The notes below the pieces were generated by a model, which worked only from the letters and a program-made list of their open reading frames with translations, had not been told where the DNA came from and searched no databases. Below, one piece after another: positions 1 to 7,073 of a DNA stretch of 18,672 nucleotides. Origin of the DNA: JAKPKF01 sp964579365 (lineage in GTDB: Bacteria > Patescibacteriota > Dojkabacteria > SC72); assembly GCA_964579365.1 (NCBI GenBank), contig CAZOFW010000011.1, positions 1 to 18,672 on the forward strand, given 5' to 3'. A program made the position numbers and the translations under genes. Every line of letters begins with the position of its first letter. Position 1 is the stretch's first letter.

Positions 1-558
1 ACTGAATATGAGAATGGTGGATTGACTGAGCAAGAGATATATAACGAAGGTGTAGGGTCTCTGCTATTAGAGAAATACCCAGATGCTTTTGAAGAGCAGC
101 AAACGAATGATGGTAATAAAGAAGTGATTCTTAAATCATTTGTCGATAATCTTGGACGAGAGAATTATGTTTATAACAAGAGGAGTTTAGATGGACTAAA
201 TTTATCTAATATGTCGAAAGAAAGGGCTGACGTTTTGTTTAAATTACCAGAGATATTAGAAAATATAAGTGATAGTAGGATTCATCCAAATAAGAGCATT
301 CTTATGACGAGGATATTAACAGGTGGCTCCAGGCCAAGTTTCTCTAGGCAGGGTATTATCTTGAAATCAGAAGACGGATCCGGAAATCGAGGTTCAAATC
401 TGGCTCCGGATTCTTTGAAAAGTTTCTCAGAATTCGAGATATCTGTTTTCAAGAAAGTTTGTGAGTTTAGGAACGAACAGCAAAGATTGAATAAAGTTGA
501 GAAAGAAGCTCTTGAAGCAAATAAAATGACCTTAGATAAACTCAGAGAACTCTTGTAA
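1..558 (+). CDS. Hypothetical protein, 5' partial, paralogue of the facing gene
   Basis: The frame is open to the left window edge, so the true start may lie upstream; the first in-window start-like codon is a TTG at 22 with no ribosome site. No family is recognised. The visible protein is charged, has no membrane helix, and ends in a Lys/Glu-rich helix-like stretch (about residues 140-178). Its layout matches the C-terminal half of the convergent gene at 607-1497: a KYPDAF motif near the start (QFPAAF there), a short strand followed by a turn (IILKSEDG versus IIFSKDG), then PDSLKSF (PESLKGF there), and a final DKLRELL (EDLKDLL there). I infer the two are diverged paralogues, perhaps from an inverted duplication. 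Function is unknown. Confidence 0.7.
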   Translation, partial: TEYENGGLTEQEIYNEGVGSLLLEKYPDAFEEQQTNDGNKEVILKSFVDNLGRENYVYNKRSLDGLNLSNMSKERADVLFKLPEILENISDSRIHPNKSILMTRILTGGSRPSFSRQGIILKSEDGSGNRGSNLAPDSLKSFSEFEISVFKKVCEFRNEQQRLNKVEKEALEANKMTLDKLRELL

Positions 559-606
559 GGAGAACTCTACATCAGACTTGTTTCTAAACAGATGAATTTC
601 CAATTG

Positions 607-1497
607 TTAAATTGAGGGCTTTGTTGTTGGTAAGAGATCTTTTAAATCCTCAACTGTATTTATTATATTCTTTCTTTCTTCTTCCTCTTCTGTTCGTTTT
701 AATTCTGCTAAAGAATTAACAACTTTAAGAGCTTCGAATAACTTATCTACATCATCTCTCTTGAAACCCTTTAACGATTCTGGTCTTAGCATAGTTATTG
801 CTCCAGGAATTTTACCATTTGTGAATTGTAATCCATCTTTTGAAAATATAATGGAGCCATCGAAGGATAGGAGATCTTCAATTATTGCTTTCATATCAGT
901 GGATTCAACTACCTCTGGATATCCTTTTACACTATCTAAAGCTCTAAACAAATTCTGTCTTGTTGCTGTGAGATTTAAATTGCTTTCTAGCATTTGGAAG
1001 GAGGCAAAAGCTTTTGAATCGATATAATCACCAACACTTGCTGTATATATTGTATCTGCACCAAAGCCCTCCCCGGTAAATGCCGCTGGGAATTGCTCTT
1101 TCATAAAGGATGCAAATTCAATATTTAATTTTTCCTGTTCGGGAGTAATAGCTTCACGATCGGTAGTATTTTCTGTTTGAATTGGCTCCTCGAATGTAGG
1201 ATTAATTATTTCTGTTTGTACTGGTTCTTGGAATGTATTATCAAGGGTTTCTGTTTGTAAAGGCTCCTGGGCTAATGGTGGATTTGCTACTTCTGTATAC
1301 TCTCTTAACCTACCTGTATACCCCTGGGAAGTGTCCCCCAAATCCAAAGGTGTATTAGAATCAATATGAGAAATTGGTGAAGTAGATTCTACTTGGTTGG
1401 ATGGTTGGTCAAATTCAGTAGGTATTGGTGCAGGAGTTTCAGTTGGCATTGCATTATTTAAGTCAGAAGGAGGATTTGTATTATCTTGAAAATCCAT
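607..1497 (-). CDS. Hypothetical acidic protein with Pro/Thr/Gln-rich N-terminus and C-terminal paralogue domain
   Basis: This 296-residue protein has two parts. Residues 1-120 are low complexity, rich in Pro, Thr, Glu, Gln and Asn, and include a 13-residue repeat around residues 78-110. Residues 121-296 form a compact domain resembling the neighbouring gene at 1-558, with the motifs EQFPAAF, IIFSKDG, RPESLKGF and a final EDLKDLL. There is no signal peptide or membrane helix, so it is probably cytoplasmic. The ATG at 1497 is preceded by an AT-rich leader without an SD, about 24 nt after a predicted start site driven by the promoter at 1528-1557. It converges on the paralogue with 48 nt between the two stops. 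No known family is recognised. Confidence 0.8.
   Translation of the reverse strand: MDFQDNTNPPSDLNNAMPTETPAPIPTEFDQPSNQVESTSPISHIDSNTPLDLGDTSQGYTGRLREYTEVANPPLAQEPLQTETLDNTFQEPVQTEIINPTFEEPIQTENTTDREAITPEQEKLNIEFASFMKEQFPAAFTGEGFGADTIYTASVGDYIDSKAFASFQMLESNLNLTATRQNLFRALDSVKGYPEVVESTDMKAIIEDLLSFDGSIIFSKDGLQFTNGKIPGAITMLRPESLKGFKRDDVDKLFEALKVVNSLAELKRTEEEEERKNIINTVEDLKDLLPTTKPSI
1168..1266 (-). repeat. In-frame 39-bp imperfect tandem repeat (13 residues, about 2.5 copies)
   Basis: The codons for residues 78-110 of the 607-1497 gene encode EP-hydrophobic-QTE three times (EPLQTE, EPVQTE, EPIQTE), starting at residues 78, 91 and 104, exactly 13 apart. The DNA copies share a ttctgtttg core. This looks like a flexible spacer that grew by duplication. 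Confidence 0.8.
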
Positions 1498-1527
1498 AAA
1501 ATTGGCAGATTTAATTTAGACACATCT

Positions 1528-1557
1528 AGTATAGTATGTATGTTAATTAGGAGTCAA
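1528..1557 (-). promoter_or_regulatory. Sigma70-type promoter for the 607-1497 gene
   Basis: The minus strand reads TTGACT (1557-1552), an 18-nt spacer, then TATACT (1533-1528), each 5 of 6 to consensus. It lies between the stop of the upstream glycosyltransferase gene and the ATG at 1497, and predicts a leader of roughly 24 nt. The position fits a separate transcript for the hypothetical gene. Confidence 0.65.
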
Positions 1558-1572
1558 ATATATGAGAATCTT

Positions 1573-3519
1573 TTAGACTTTTAAAGAAGGAATGGCTTCC
1601 TGCTTTTGAGAGAATATCTTCTTCTGAGTATTAAAATATACGATCTCTTTTAACGCTTCAAATCCATGTTTAAACCACCTCATCTTCTTACCATCCTCTT
1701 GTCCTCTTGGTTTGTAATATATGTCCAATTGTTTAAGGTTTAACTTTTTACCATTTGATTTTTTCCAATTAGCGAACTTTGCTGTAATCTCTGGCTCAAT
1801 ACCAAAGTTTGTTGTTGATTCTAATCTAGAGATTAAATCTCTAAAAATATCTCCCTTGGCCATCTTGTAACAGGTCTCCATATCTTTAACCACGAGACCA
1901 TTTCTAGATGTAAAGATATTTGAAAGTAATGTTACAAATTTGTTTCCGAGATAGTGTGTTGGACTGATGAATCTATTTATATTGTTAAATCTATTTCCAT
2001 AGATTACATCTGTATTAGGATGTGCAAGGAATGTCTCAACAAACACTGAGAGATCATTTGGATTGTATTCAAGATCTGCATCCTGTACAACTACTAAATC
2101 CCCTGTTGTATGTAATATACCGTGTTTAACAGTCTGAGATTTACCGAGATTTTTTTCATTATCTAGAAGTTTGAATTCAGCATATCTTCTGTTTTTTCTA
2201 ATGTAGCTTTCTAAGAGGTCTCTTGTCTCATCTGTCGAACAGTCATTAACTATTACTATCTCTTTTCTAATATCTCTTGGCAATTTTACTTCGACAACTT
2301 TCTCCAGAAGTGAAAGAATGGATCTCTCTTCGTTGAATGCAGGTATTACGATTGACATCTTTGAAAGAGTCTCAGCTTTGAGATGTTCTGGATAGAGATA
2401 TTTGTAGTAATTTCTTACCATTGTGTTGTTGTTAAATTTGGTATTTGTGTTCTTAATAATCTGATTTATGATCTTTGTATTTGAACAGTTTCCGATAGCC
2501 TGCTCAATCTTATCTGCGAGATTAAGGCTATTACCTTTTTTGAATACATAATCTGATGTACCAATCTCTTTGGCAATTTCCTTGTTACTTGGCGCGTCAG
2601 ATATTACGGGGATATTTCCAAAAGCTGAAGCTTCCAGAATACCAAGGGAGAGACCTTCGCTTAGAGAGGAGTTAATATATATTCTGGATTTCTTTAATAA
2701 TCTAAAGAGATCTTCCTGTTTAATAAATTTTGACAATACCTCAACATTGTTAGGTAATGGACCGTATTTTTTAAGAGAATTACCCTCTCCGATTAATATG
2801 AACTTCCAATTTGGATATCTATCTGCAATCTTTCTGTATGCTCGTAGTGTTGTACTTGGATCTTTTACCTCAATCCATTTGGCAGCCCAAATTACAATAT
2901 TTTCTTTGCTTGATATTGAATTTCTAATCTCTTTGCTGTTGTAACCATTGTATATGACATCAATAGAGCTTTTATCTATACCGAATGTTTTTGAGACCCA
3001 TTTTCTACTGGCCTTGGATACAGTTACTATATTTGTTGCATATCTATGTACTAATGAGAAGATATTTCTATCTGCCCATTGTGCTAGTCTGTTTGTAACT
3101 TCTGATTTGAAATAAACTGGTCCTGCATTATGTTCAAGGACTGTATATTGATGTCCAGTGAGGATACAAAGGATTGCAGTGATCAAGCTACTTGTGAGGT
3201 GTCTGCTGTGTATTAAAACTTGTGCATTAGGGTTTGTATTGAGGAGTTTAAGGATATACATGGCAAATCTCAATCCGAAGATTGGATATGTACCATTAAA
3301 TATATTTAATACAGGAAAGCTTTCAGCTTGAAAACCATTAATAGTGCTAGATTCTCTTTTATTAGAGCCATAAATTGTAATACTGTTTAGTCCTTTTTCT
3401 TGTAATCCAGAGATTAGGTTGAATGCGATATTTTCTAATCCACCCACTCTTGGATAGAAGTAATGGGATATGGATATAAAATCGTATTCTGTTTTATTTT
3501 TCAAAAAAAGTCTTTTCAT
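1573..3519 (-). CDS. Two-domain glycosyltransferase (GT4-GT2 fusion)
   Basis: This 648-residue protein fuses two glycosyltransferase families. Residues 12-375 are a GT4 (GT-B fold) enzyme: an N-terminal YPRVGGLENIA glycine-rich loop, and the donor-binding E-x7-E motif at E288 and E296 (SEGLSLGILEAS). Residues 386-630 are a GT2 (GT-A fold) domain of the dolichyl-phosphate-mannose synthase type: IPAFNEE (392-398), NDCSTD (425-430), the metal-binding DAD (480-482) and DMETCYK (546-552). No membrane helices are evident, so it probably acts on the cytoplasmic membrane face. It follows a polytopic GT-C-like gene on the same strand but has its own promoter. I infer assembly of a surface polysaccharide or lipid-linked sugar, with donors and acceptors unknown. 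There is no SD before the ATG. Confidence 0.9.
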   Translation of the reverse strand: MKRLFLKNKTEYDFISISHYFYPRVGGLENIAFNLISGLQEKGLNSITIYGSNKRESSTINGFQAESFPVLNIFNGTYPIFGLRFAMYILKLLNTNPNAQVLIHSRHLTSSLITAILCILTGHQYTVLEHNAGPVYFKSEVTNRLAQWADRNIFSLVHRYATNIVTVSKASRKWVSKTFGIDKSSIDVIYNGYNSKEIRNSISSKENIVIWAAKWIEVKDPSTTLRAYRKIADRYPNWKFILIGEGNSLKKYGPLPNNVEVLSKFIKQEDLFRLLKKSRIYINSSLSEGLSLGILEASAFGNIPVISDAPSNKEIAKEIGTSDYVFKKGNSLNLADKIEQAIGNCSNTKIINQIIKNTNTKFNNNTMVRNYYKYLYPEHLKAETLSKMSIVIPAFNEERSILSLLEKVVEVKLPRDIRKEIVIVNDCSTDETRDLLESYIRKNRRYAEFKLLDNEKNLGKSQTVKHGILHTTGDLVVVQDADLEYNPNDLSVFVETFLAHPNTDVIYGNRFNNINRFISPTHYLGNKFVTLLSNIFTSRNGLVVKDMETCYKMAKGDIFRDLISRLESTTNFGIEPEITAKFANWKKSNGKKLNLKQLDIYYKPRGQEDGKKMRWFKHGFEALKEIVYFNTQKKIFSQKQEAIPSLKV

Positions 3520-3541
3520 TAGAAAAAGCTTTTAAATAAAG

Positions 3542-3561
3542 AGTTTCTATTGCTAGAAACT
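3542..3561 (-). promoter_or_regulatory. Perfect 8-bp hairpin at the predicted mRNA 5' end
   Basis: AGTTTCTA (3542-3549) and TAGAAACT (3554-3561) pair perfectly around the loop ttgc. The promoter at 3567-3595 would start transcription at about 3560, so the stem would form the very 5' end of the glycosyltransferase mRNA. Read instead as the end of the 3614-5515 transcript, it is followed on the minus strand by CTCTTTATTT, so a weak terminator role is also possible. Confidence 0.55.
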
Positions 3562-3566
3562 AGTTA

Positions 3567-3595
3567 ATTATACCACGAAACAGCCCTATAGTAAA
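3567..3595 (-). promoter_or_regulatory. Extended -10 promoter for the GT4-GT2 gene
   Basis: The minus strand shows a perfect TATAAT (3572-3567) preceded by TGG, an extended -10 element, with TTTACT (3595-3590) 17 nt upstream as the -35. It lies just past the stop of the 3614-5515 gene and gives a leader of about 40 nt to the ATG at 3519. Confidence 0.65.
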
Positions 3596-3613
3596 ACGCA
3601 TGGGTAAGGTACC

Positions 3614-5515
3614 CTACTCTCTTGAGAAGAGGATATTGTTTGAATCTGAGTAGATAATATGAAATCCTTTATTTAGTAAAAGGTCTACCAAGTCTTGATT
3701 GTATACACCGTAATTATTGTTGATTTCATAATCATACAAATTGTTTATCCATGGGATATTCTCTGGATTAATATACCTAGCAGCGGATTCAATTCTGGAT
3801 GTGTAAAGGAAGCAGAAGCGACTATCTATATCATACTGTACAATCATATTTTCATATGTCTTGTCATTTGGTTTTGCAATGAACTCAGCGATTGCTTTTC
3901 GTGTATCCAAGCCTTGGTACTGTCCCTTTGCAGTTTCGAAAAGAGTCTCACCTCGCACGACAAGTTGTGTATATGGATCTGAGACAATCTGGCATTCTAG
4001 ATTTTTCTTTTTAGAAAGATACTGTATCAAGGAAGTATCATCCTGTGTCCTTCCAGATATTACTCCTGTATTTTGTGTGTAGAAGGTAAGGTAGTTTTTA
4101 AAATTTGAAAGATAGAAAGGCAGGGAGGAGAGGAGAATTAATAAAAGCGTAATTGTTTGAATCCATTTATTAAATCTTAAGCTGTTAATCATATATATTG
4201 TCGAGAATGCCATAAATCCAGAGGAGCCAATCAAGAATTTGCTTGCATAGGTTGGTGCAAGGAAGAAGAACATTAGACATAGTGATACATATGTAATTGA
4301 ATAATAAGCGAATGGTACAGATTTTTTCTTGATGAAAATAAATATTGTGGAGATGATAAATAGAATTATCAGGAATCCATACTGTGCAAACAGAAACGAG
4401 AGGTTTTGTGGAAAGTAATAGTTTGTAAAACTACCAAGTAGACCAATATCTGACAACTGAAAGAATTTCTCAATACTGAACCCTCTCATATTTGCTAACA
4501 AAGCCACGATTACACCCAAAAACGATATCATTGAAAGAACCTTTAGCGTGTTCGAGTCTTTCTTAAATTTCTGATGGAAGAGGTAGTAAATAAAGGCAAA
4601 TGCAGAAAAAATTGGCCCAAAGATAAAATGATTCGCCAGTAATATTGGTATTACGAACAAGAGTGAGCTTAATTTAAACTTTCTTTCAGAAAGAATATTT
4701 AAGAAAAGAAAGAGAACAAATGTTTGGGGGATAATAAAAGCGAATGAATAAGCACCAGTTTCAAATACCATTATTGAAATTAATATCCCAAGTAAGACTA
4801 AAGATTTCTTTCTAAAATATCTGTTTAGAATTTTTGCTATTAAAACAGCGAAACTTGCTATTAAAGAGAAATTAAAGATTGTTGATGCTATGCCAGTATT
4901 AAGATTAAAGCCTGTTGTTATAAAAACCTGTATTGAATGAAAATATGTAGTATACCCAAGCTTCTGGAAGAGATTTGAGCATTGATTTGGAGTTAAACAT
5001 AGTTTGCCATTTGCCATCTCTTTTGCGACAGCATTGTGTTGAAGGAAATCTGTACTTAGTAGTGCATCTGTTTTTATATGAAGAAACACATATATCCCAA
5101 GCAGAATAGAAAATACCCCTAGATATATAACAAAAGATCTTTTAAGAGAGACATAATTTTTAAGGTCTCTTTTAAAAAGAAGGAATATTAAAGAGAAGAT
5201 TGTAAAGGTAAGGAAAAGATATGCTAGTGCTCTGTAAAGTGTTTGAGGTTCGAATTCTAGCCATTTAGAAAGGGAATATATGAGCAAATAGCTCAGTGGA
5301 TATATTAAGGTAGATAGAACATATCCTATTCCGAAATATGATTTCTTTGTAATGAGTTTAGATATTATTGCTGGTAAAACAAATATTGATGATGTAGATA
5401 TTATTGCGAAAACTAAATCATTGGATAATCCGACTGTTTGTTTAAAGAATATAAAGTAAAGGCAGTATATATAACTTGCCAGAAGAATAGCTGTAATTAT
5501 TATTTTCTTTCTCAT
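3614..5515 (-). CDS. Polytopic membrane protein, GT-C-like
   Basis: This 633-residue protein has about 12-13 hydrophobic helices over residues 1-510, then a soluble C-terminal region of about 120 residues. The long loop after the fifth helix carries D156-x3-H160 in a DFLQHNAVAKEMANG stretch. An acidic residue in the first large extracytoplasmic loop is a feature of GT-C glycosyltransferases that use lipid-linked sugars, but I cannot assign a named family. The ATG overlaps the upstream stop by 4 nt (ATGA, 5512-5515), suggesting translational coupling with the membrane-anchored protein encoded there; AAAGG just upstream is at most a weak SD. The downstream GT4-GT2 enzyme supports a role in envelope glycan assembly. 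A flippase or polymerase role is possible. Confidence 0.75.
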   Translation of the reverse strand: MRKKIIITAILLASYIYCLYFIFFKQTVGLSNDLVFAIISTSSIFVLPAIISKLITKKSYFGIGYVLSTLIYPLSYLLIYSLSKWLEFEPQTLYRALAYLFLTFTIFSLIFLLFKRDLKNYVSLKRSFVIYLGVFSILLGIYVFLHIKTDALLSTDFLQHNAVAKEMANGKLCLTPNQCSNLFQKLGYTTYFHSIQVFITTGFNLNTGIASTIFNFSLIASFAVLIAKILNRYFRKKSLVLLGILISIMVFETGAYSFAFIIPQTFVLFLFLNILSERKFKLSSLLFVIPILLANHFIFGPIFSAFAFIYYLFHQKFKKDSNTLKVLSMISFLGVIVALLANMRGFSIEKFFQLSDIGLLGSFTNYYFPQNLSFLFAQYGFLIILFIISTIFIFIKKKSVPFAYYSITYVSLCLMFFFLAPTYASKFLIGSSGFMAFSTIYMINSLRFNKWIQTITLLLILLSSLPFYLSNFKNYLTFYTQNTGVISGRTQDDTSLIQYLSKKKNLECQIVSDPYTQLVVRGETLFETAKGQYQGLDTRKAIAEFIAKPNDKTYENMIVQYDIDSRFCFLYTSRIESAARYINPENIPWINNLYDYEINNNYGVYNQDLVDLLLNKGFHIIYSDSNNILFSRE

Positions 5516-6105
5516 AATCCTTTACACTGTATTGTAATATCAAGTATATCTTTAATCTCTCCTACTTCATTGAGCTTGTAGGATATCAACACCGATGCAG
5601 ATTTCTCGTCATATTCAATTTCGCCTTTTGTTGAGGATATTGCGATATCGCATCCGTCTTGTGTGTATGTGTTATTCAGAAATGTCCCGTATTTCGAGAA
5701 TATTATCTTGGATATGTAATTATCGTACAGTCCAGAATTTTGTGTTTGTATAGTTCTTTGAATTTTCAAAGAATCTTTTTGTCTTGTTACAGTATCTGTC
5801 TTGGAAGTTGTGTCATTTTCTGTTTTTGCAGTATATGTTGGATAAATATATCCAATACTGTATCCAGATTTTGTGAAATTTACTAAGTCATTTTCAAAGA
5901 GATATTTTGTATTTTCTCCTTTAGAGAGGTAGTCATTTTGGCTATTTATCTCAAACCATAGTTTGTTTGGTATTGTTACTACTAAAGAATTATTTAAATA
6001 TTCGTATATGTAAGGTGTGTTTAATATCCTTGTTCCATAGAGTATGGATATACAGAATGAAAGGATGATAAATATCAGGAGGAGTATTTTAACTAGTTTC
6101 TTCAT
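5512..6105 (-). CDS. Membrane-anchored hypothetical protein
   Basis: This 197-residue protein has a Lys-rich N-terminus and one hydrophobic helix (about residues 5-27), then a mostly beta-rich, Ser/Thr-rich domain that should face outward. It holds two cysteines in the exported part, near residues 152 and 194, which could pair. No family is recognised. It ends in TGA, overlapping the start of the polytopic GT-C-like gene by 4 nt, so the two are almost certainly co-expressed and may work together. The TGA stop also indicates the standard bacterial code. No SD is visible before the ATG. A promoter-like sequence lies within the 6140-6208 dyad upstream. Confidence 0.7.
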   Translation of the reverse strand: MKKLVKILLLIFIILSFCISILYGTRILNTPYIYEYLNNSLVVTIPNKLWFEINSQNDYLSKGENTKYLFENDLVNFTKSGYSIGYIYPTYTAKTENDTTSKTDTVTRQKDSLKIQRTIQTQNSGLYDNYISKIIFSKYGTFLNNTYTQDGCDIAISSTKGEIEYDEKSASVLISYKLNEVGEIKDILDITIQCKGL

Positions 6106-6139
6106 ATTTAAATATATGGGATATGTGTATAAAAGAAAA

Positions 6140-6208
6140 GGGCACCCAAATTATTTTTTTTCGACAATTAAGTCAAATAGAATAATCCTCTGTTAAGAGG
6201 GGGTGCCC
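6140..6208 (-). terminator. Branched hairpin with U-rich tail after the first cassette
   Basis: A perfect 8-bp outer stem joins GGGCACCC (6140-6147) and GGGTGCCC (6201-6208). Inside, ATTATT (6150-6155) pairs with AATAAT (6181-6186), and CCTCT (6187-6191) pairs with AGAGG (6196-6200), giving a three-way-junction-like fold. On the minus strand the structure is followed directly by TTTTCTTTT, as in an intrinsic terminator for the 6235-6669 gene. The size and branching are unusual for a terminator, so a small structured RNA or an operator dyad are alternatives. Confidence 0.55.
6148..6176 (-). promoter_or_regulatory. Possible promoter inside the dyad, for the 6105 to 3614 genes
   Basis: The minus strand shows TTGACT (6176-6171), 5 of 6 to consensus. 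A weak TAATTT lies 17 nt on (6153-6148), or AATAAT 15 nt on (6155-6150). Transcription would start near 6140, inside the outer GGGTGCCC arm, so the 8-bp dyad could act as an operator. The evidence is moderate at best. Confidence 0.35.
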
Positions 6209-6213
6209 ATTTC

Positions 6214-6233
6214 ATATGGAGGTGGTTGTGGCG
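6214..6233 (+). repeat. Left inverted repeat of cassette 1
   Basis: It pairs with 6723-6743; the exact core is GGTTGTGGCG (6224-6233) against CGCCACAACC (6723-6732). Confidence 0.7.
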
Positions 6234-6234
6234 C

Positions 6235-6669
6235 TTACTGAACGTGAAGTATTTCTACCTCGGTCAGGGTGAATCCTGGTATGTGTGGTCTCACTGAGTC
6301 TTGAATCTCGGTGATAATCTGGTTTTTGACCTGATCATTCCACACACCTGTGTAGCCGTTGTAGTAGATCAATTGAAGATCTTCGACTTGGATATTTTCC
6401 CCGATTAGGAAAACGACTTTCGCATTCCCATCGGAATCCGGATCATTGTGGCAGGCAATGATATTGAATTGCTTCATATCAGGCCAGCGATCCTTTTCAG
6501 TCGCAGATGACCAATAGGCCAGGTGCGCAAGCTGATCTGCGTTTTCCACTGGAGCTGGGGATGCAAGCTGTTGATTCATTCTTGCGAATTGAACTAACAC
6601 GATTATCCCGATTACCAGGGCCGCAATTACAAATAGACTTCCTATTCCGAATGCAATTCTTCTTAACAT
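6235..6669 (-). CDS. Single-pass membrane protein of unknown function, cassette 1 cargo
   Basis: This 144-residue protein has an RR-positive N-terminus, one long helix (about residues 9-28) and an exported domain with one cysteine (Cys73), a DPDSDG turn (76-81) and a WNDQ stretch. No family is recognised. The start is well supported: AAGGAG (6681-6676) sits 6 nt before the ATG, one of only two canonical SD sites in the window. Its G+C is clearly higher than its neighbours. It lies inside an inverted repeat and ends just before a strong hairpin. I infer horizontal acquisition or a different expression regime. It is unlike the other cassette protein at sequence level, though both are small N-anchored proteins. 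Confidence 0.8.
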   Translation of the reverse strand: MLRRIAFGIGSLFVIAALVIGIIVLVQFARMNQQLASPAPVENADQLAHLAYWSSATEKDRWPDMKQFNIIACHNDPDSDGNAKVVFLIGENIQVEDLQLIYYNGYTGVWNDQVKNQIITEIQDSVRPHIPGFTLTEVEILHVQ

Positions 6670-6675
6670 TTTATT

Positions 6676-6681
6676 CTCCTT
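6676..6681 (-). promoter_or_regulatory. Canonical Shine-Dalgarno site
   Basis: AAGGAG lies 6 nt before the ATG at 6669. It is notable because nearly all other genes here start without an SD. Confidence 0.8.
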
Positions 6682-6722
6682 TTTTCCTTTATGAGTGAAT
6701 TTTTATTTCAAACAGTTTTGGT

Positions 6723-6743
6723 CGCCACAACCTCACCTCATAT
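6723..6743 (-). repeat. Right inverted repeat of cassette 1
   Basis: It is the reverse complement of 6214-6233 with small gaps and lies in the 5' leader of the 6235-6669 gene. Confidence 0.7.
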
Positions 6744-7062
6744 CCTACATATATAGATATATAAGAAATAAGGTAAAGTTGTAGCTAAAAGAGAAAATTA
6801 TTTGCCATAACCTTCCATATGATACTTGTATAAATATGGATTATTAATCACATAATACAAGTTATTTTAAAGAACATTGTTTCTATTAAAAGAAACATTA
6901 TAAGGATCAAAATGACCACTATCTATGAATCTTTTAATAAGGAAATATGTTTATATTTTTAAAGGAGCAGAATCTTTATTTGTAGTTTCTAAAATTTACC
7001 AAGGTCTATCAATACTGTAGAGCAATGTATAAACAGTGCCCTACTCTATTGACCAAAAGCTA
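6744..7062. other. AT-rich non-coding stretch with two hairpins
   Basis: I see no credible gene here. It contains ACTTGTAT (6824-6831) pairing with ATACAAGT (6855-6862) around an inner GATT-att-AATC stem (6839-6849), and TGTTTCT (6878-6884) pairing with AGAAACA (6891-6897). Neither has a clear U-tail. It may hold the promoter of the 6235-6669 gene, but no convincing -35/-10 pair was found. Confidence 0.5.
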
Positions 7063-7073
7063 TTAAGCTTTTG
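7054..7073 (-). other. 8-bp hairpin with the stop codon in its loop
   Basis: CAAAAGCT (7054-7061) pairs perfectly with AGCTTTTG (7066-7073). The 4-nt loop holds the TAA stop of the small protein gene (7063-7065). No U-tract follows on the minus strand, so a classic terminator is unlikely; an mRNA 3'-end stabiliser is possible. Confidence 0.5.

Larger units (their letters stand above)
6214..6743 (-). mobile_element. Putative small cassette bounded by inverted repeats (cassette 1)
   Basis: An inverted repeat brackets the 6235-6669 gene: 6214-6233 (ATATGGAGGT then GGTTGTGGCG) against the reverse of 6723-6743 (ATATGAGGTGA then GGTTGTGGCG). The inner 10 bp match exactly and the outer part matches with small gaps. 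The left repeat begins one base from the stop codon. Hand counts over five 60-base lines of the gene gave about 37-57% G+C, against about 30% in a sampled line of the neighbouring gene. No transposase and no clear target duplication are visible, so mobility is inference. Confidence 0.45.

Noticed and set aside
5246..5260. A ggttcgaattct stretch resembling a tRNA T-arm
   Set aside because: It lies inside the polytopic membrane-protein gene with no matching acceptor or anticodon arms.
580..6991. The 7-mer gtttcta recurring in intergenic DNA (580, 3543, 6879, 6985)
   Set aside because: Only seven AT-rich bases are shared and the contexts differ; too weak to call a repeat family, though two copies are in hairpins.
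3612..7047. The 9-mer ccctactct at 3612-3620 and 7039-7047, near gene ends
   Set aside because: Two copies of a 9-mer in 18 kb are compatible with chance and no shared structure surrounds them.
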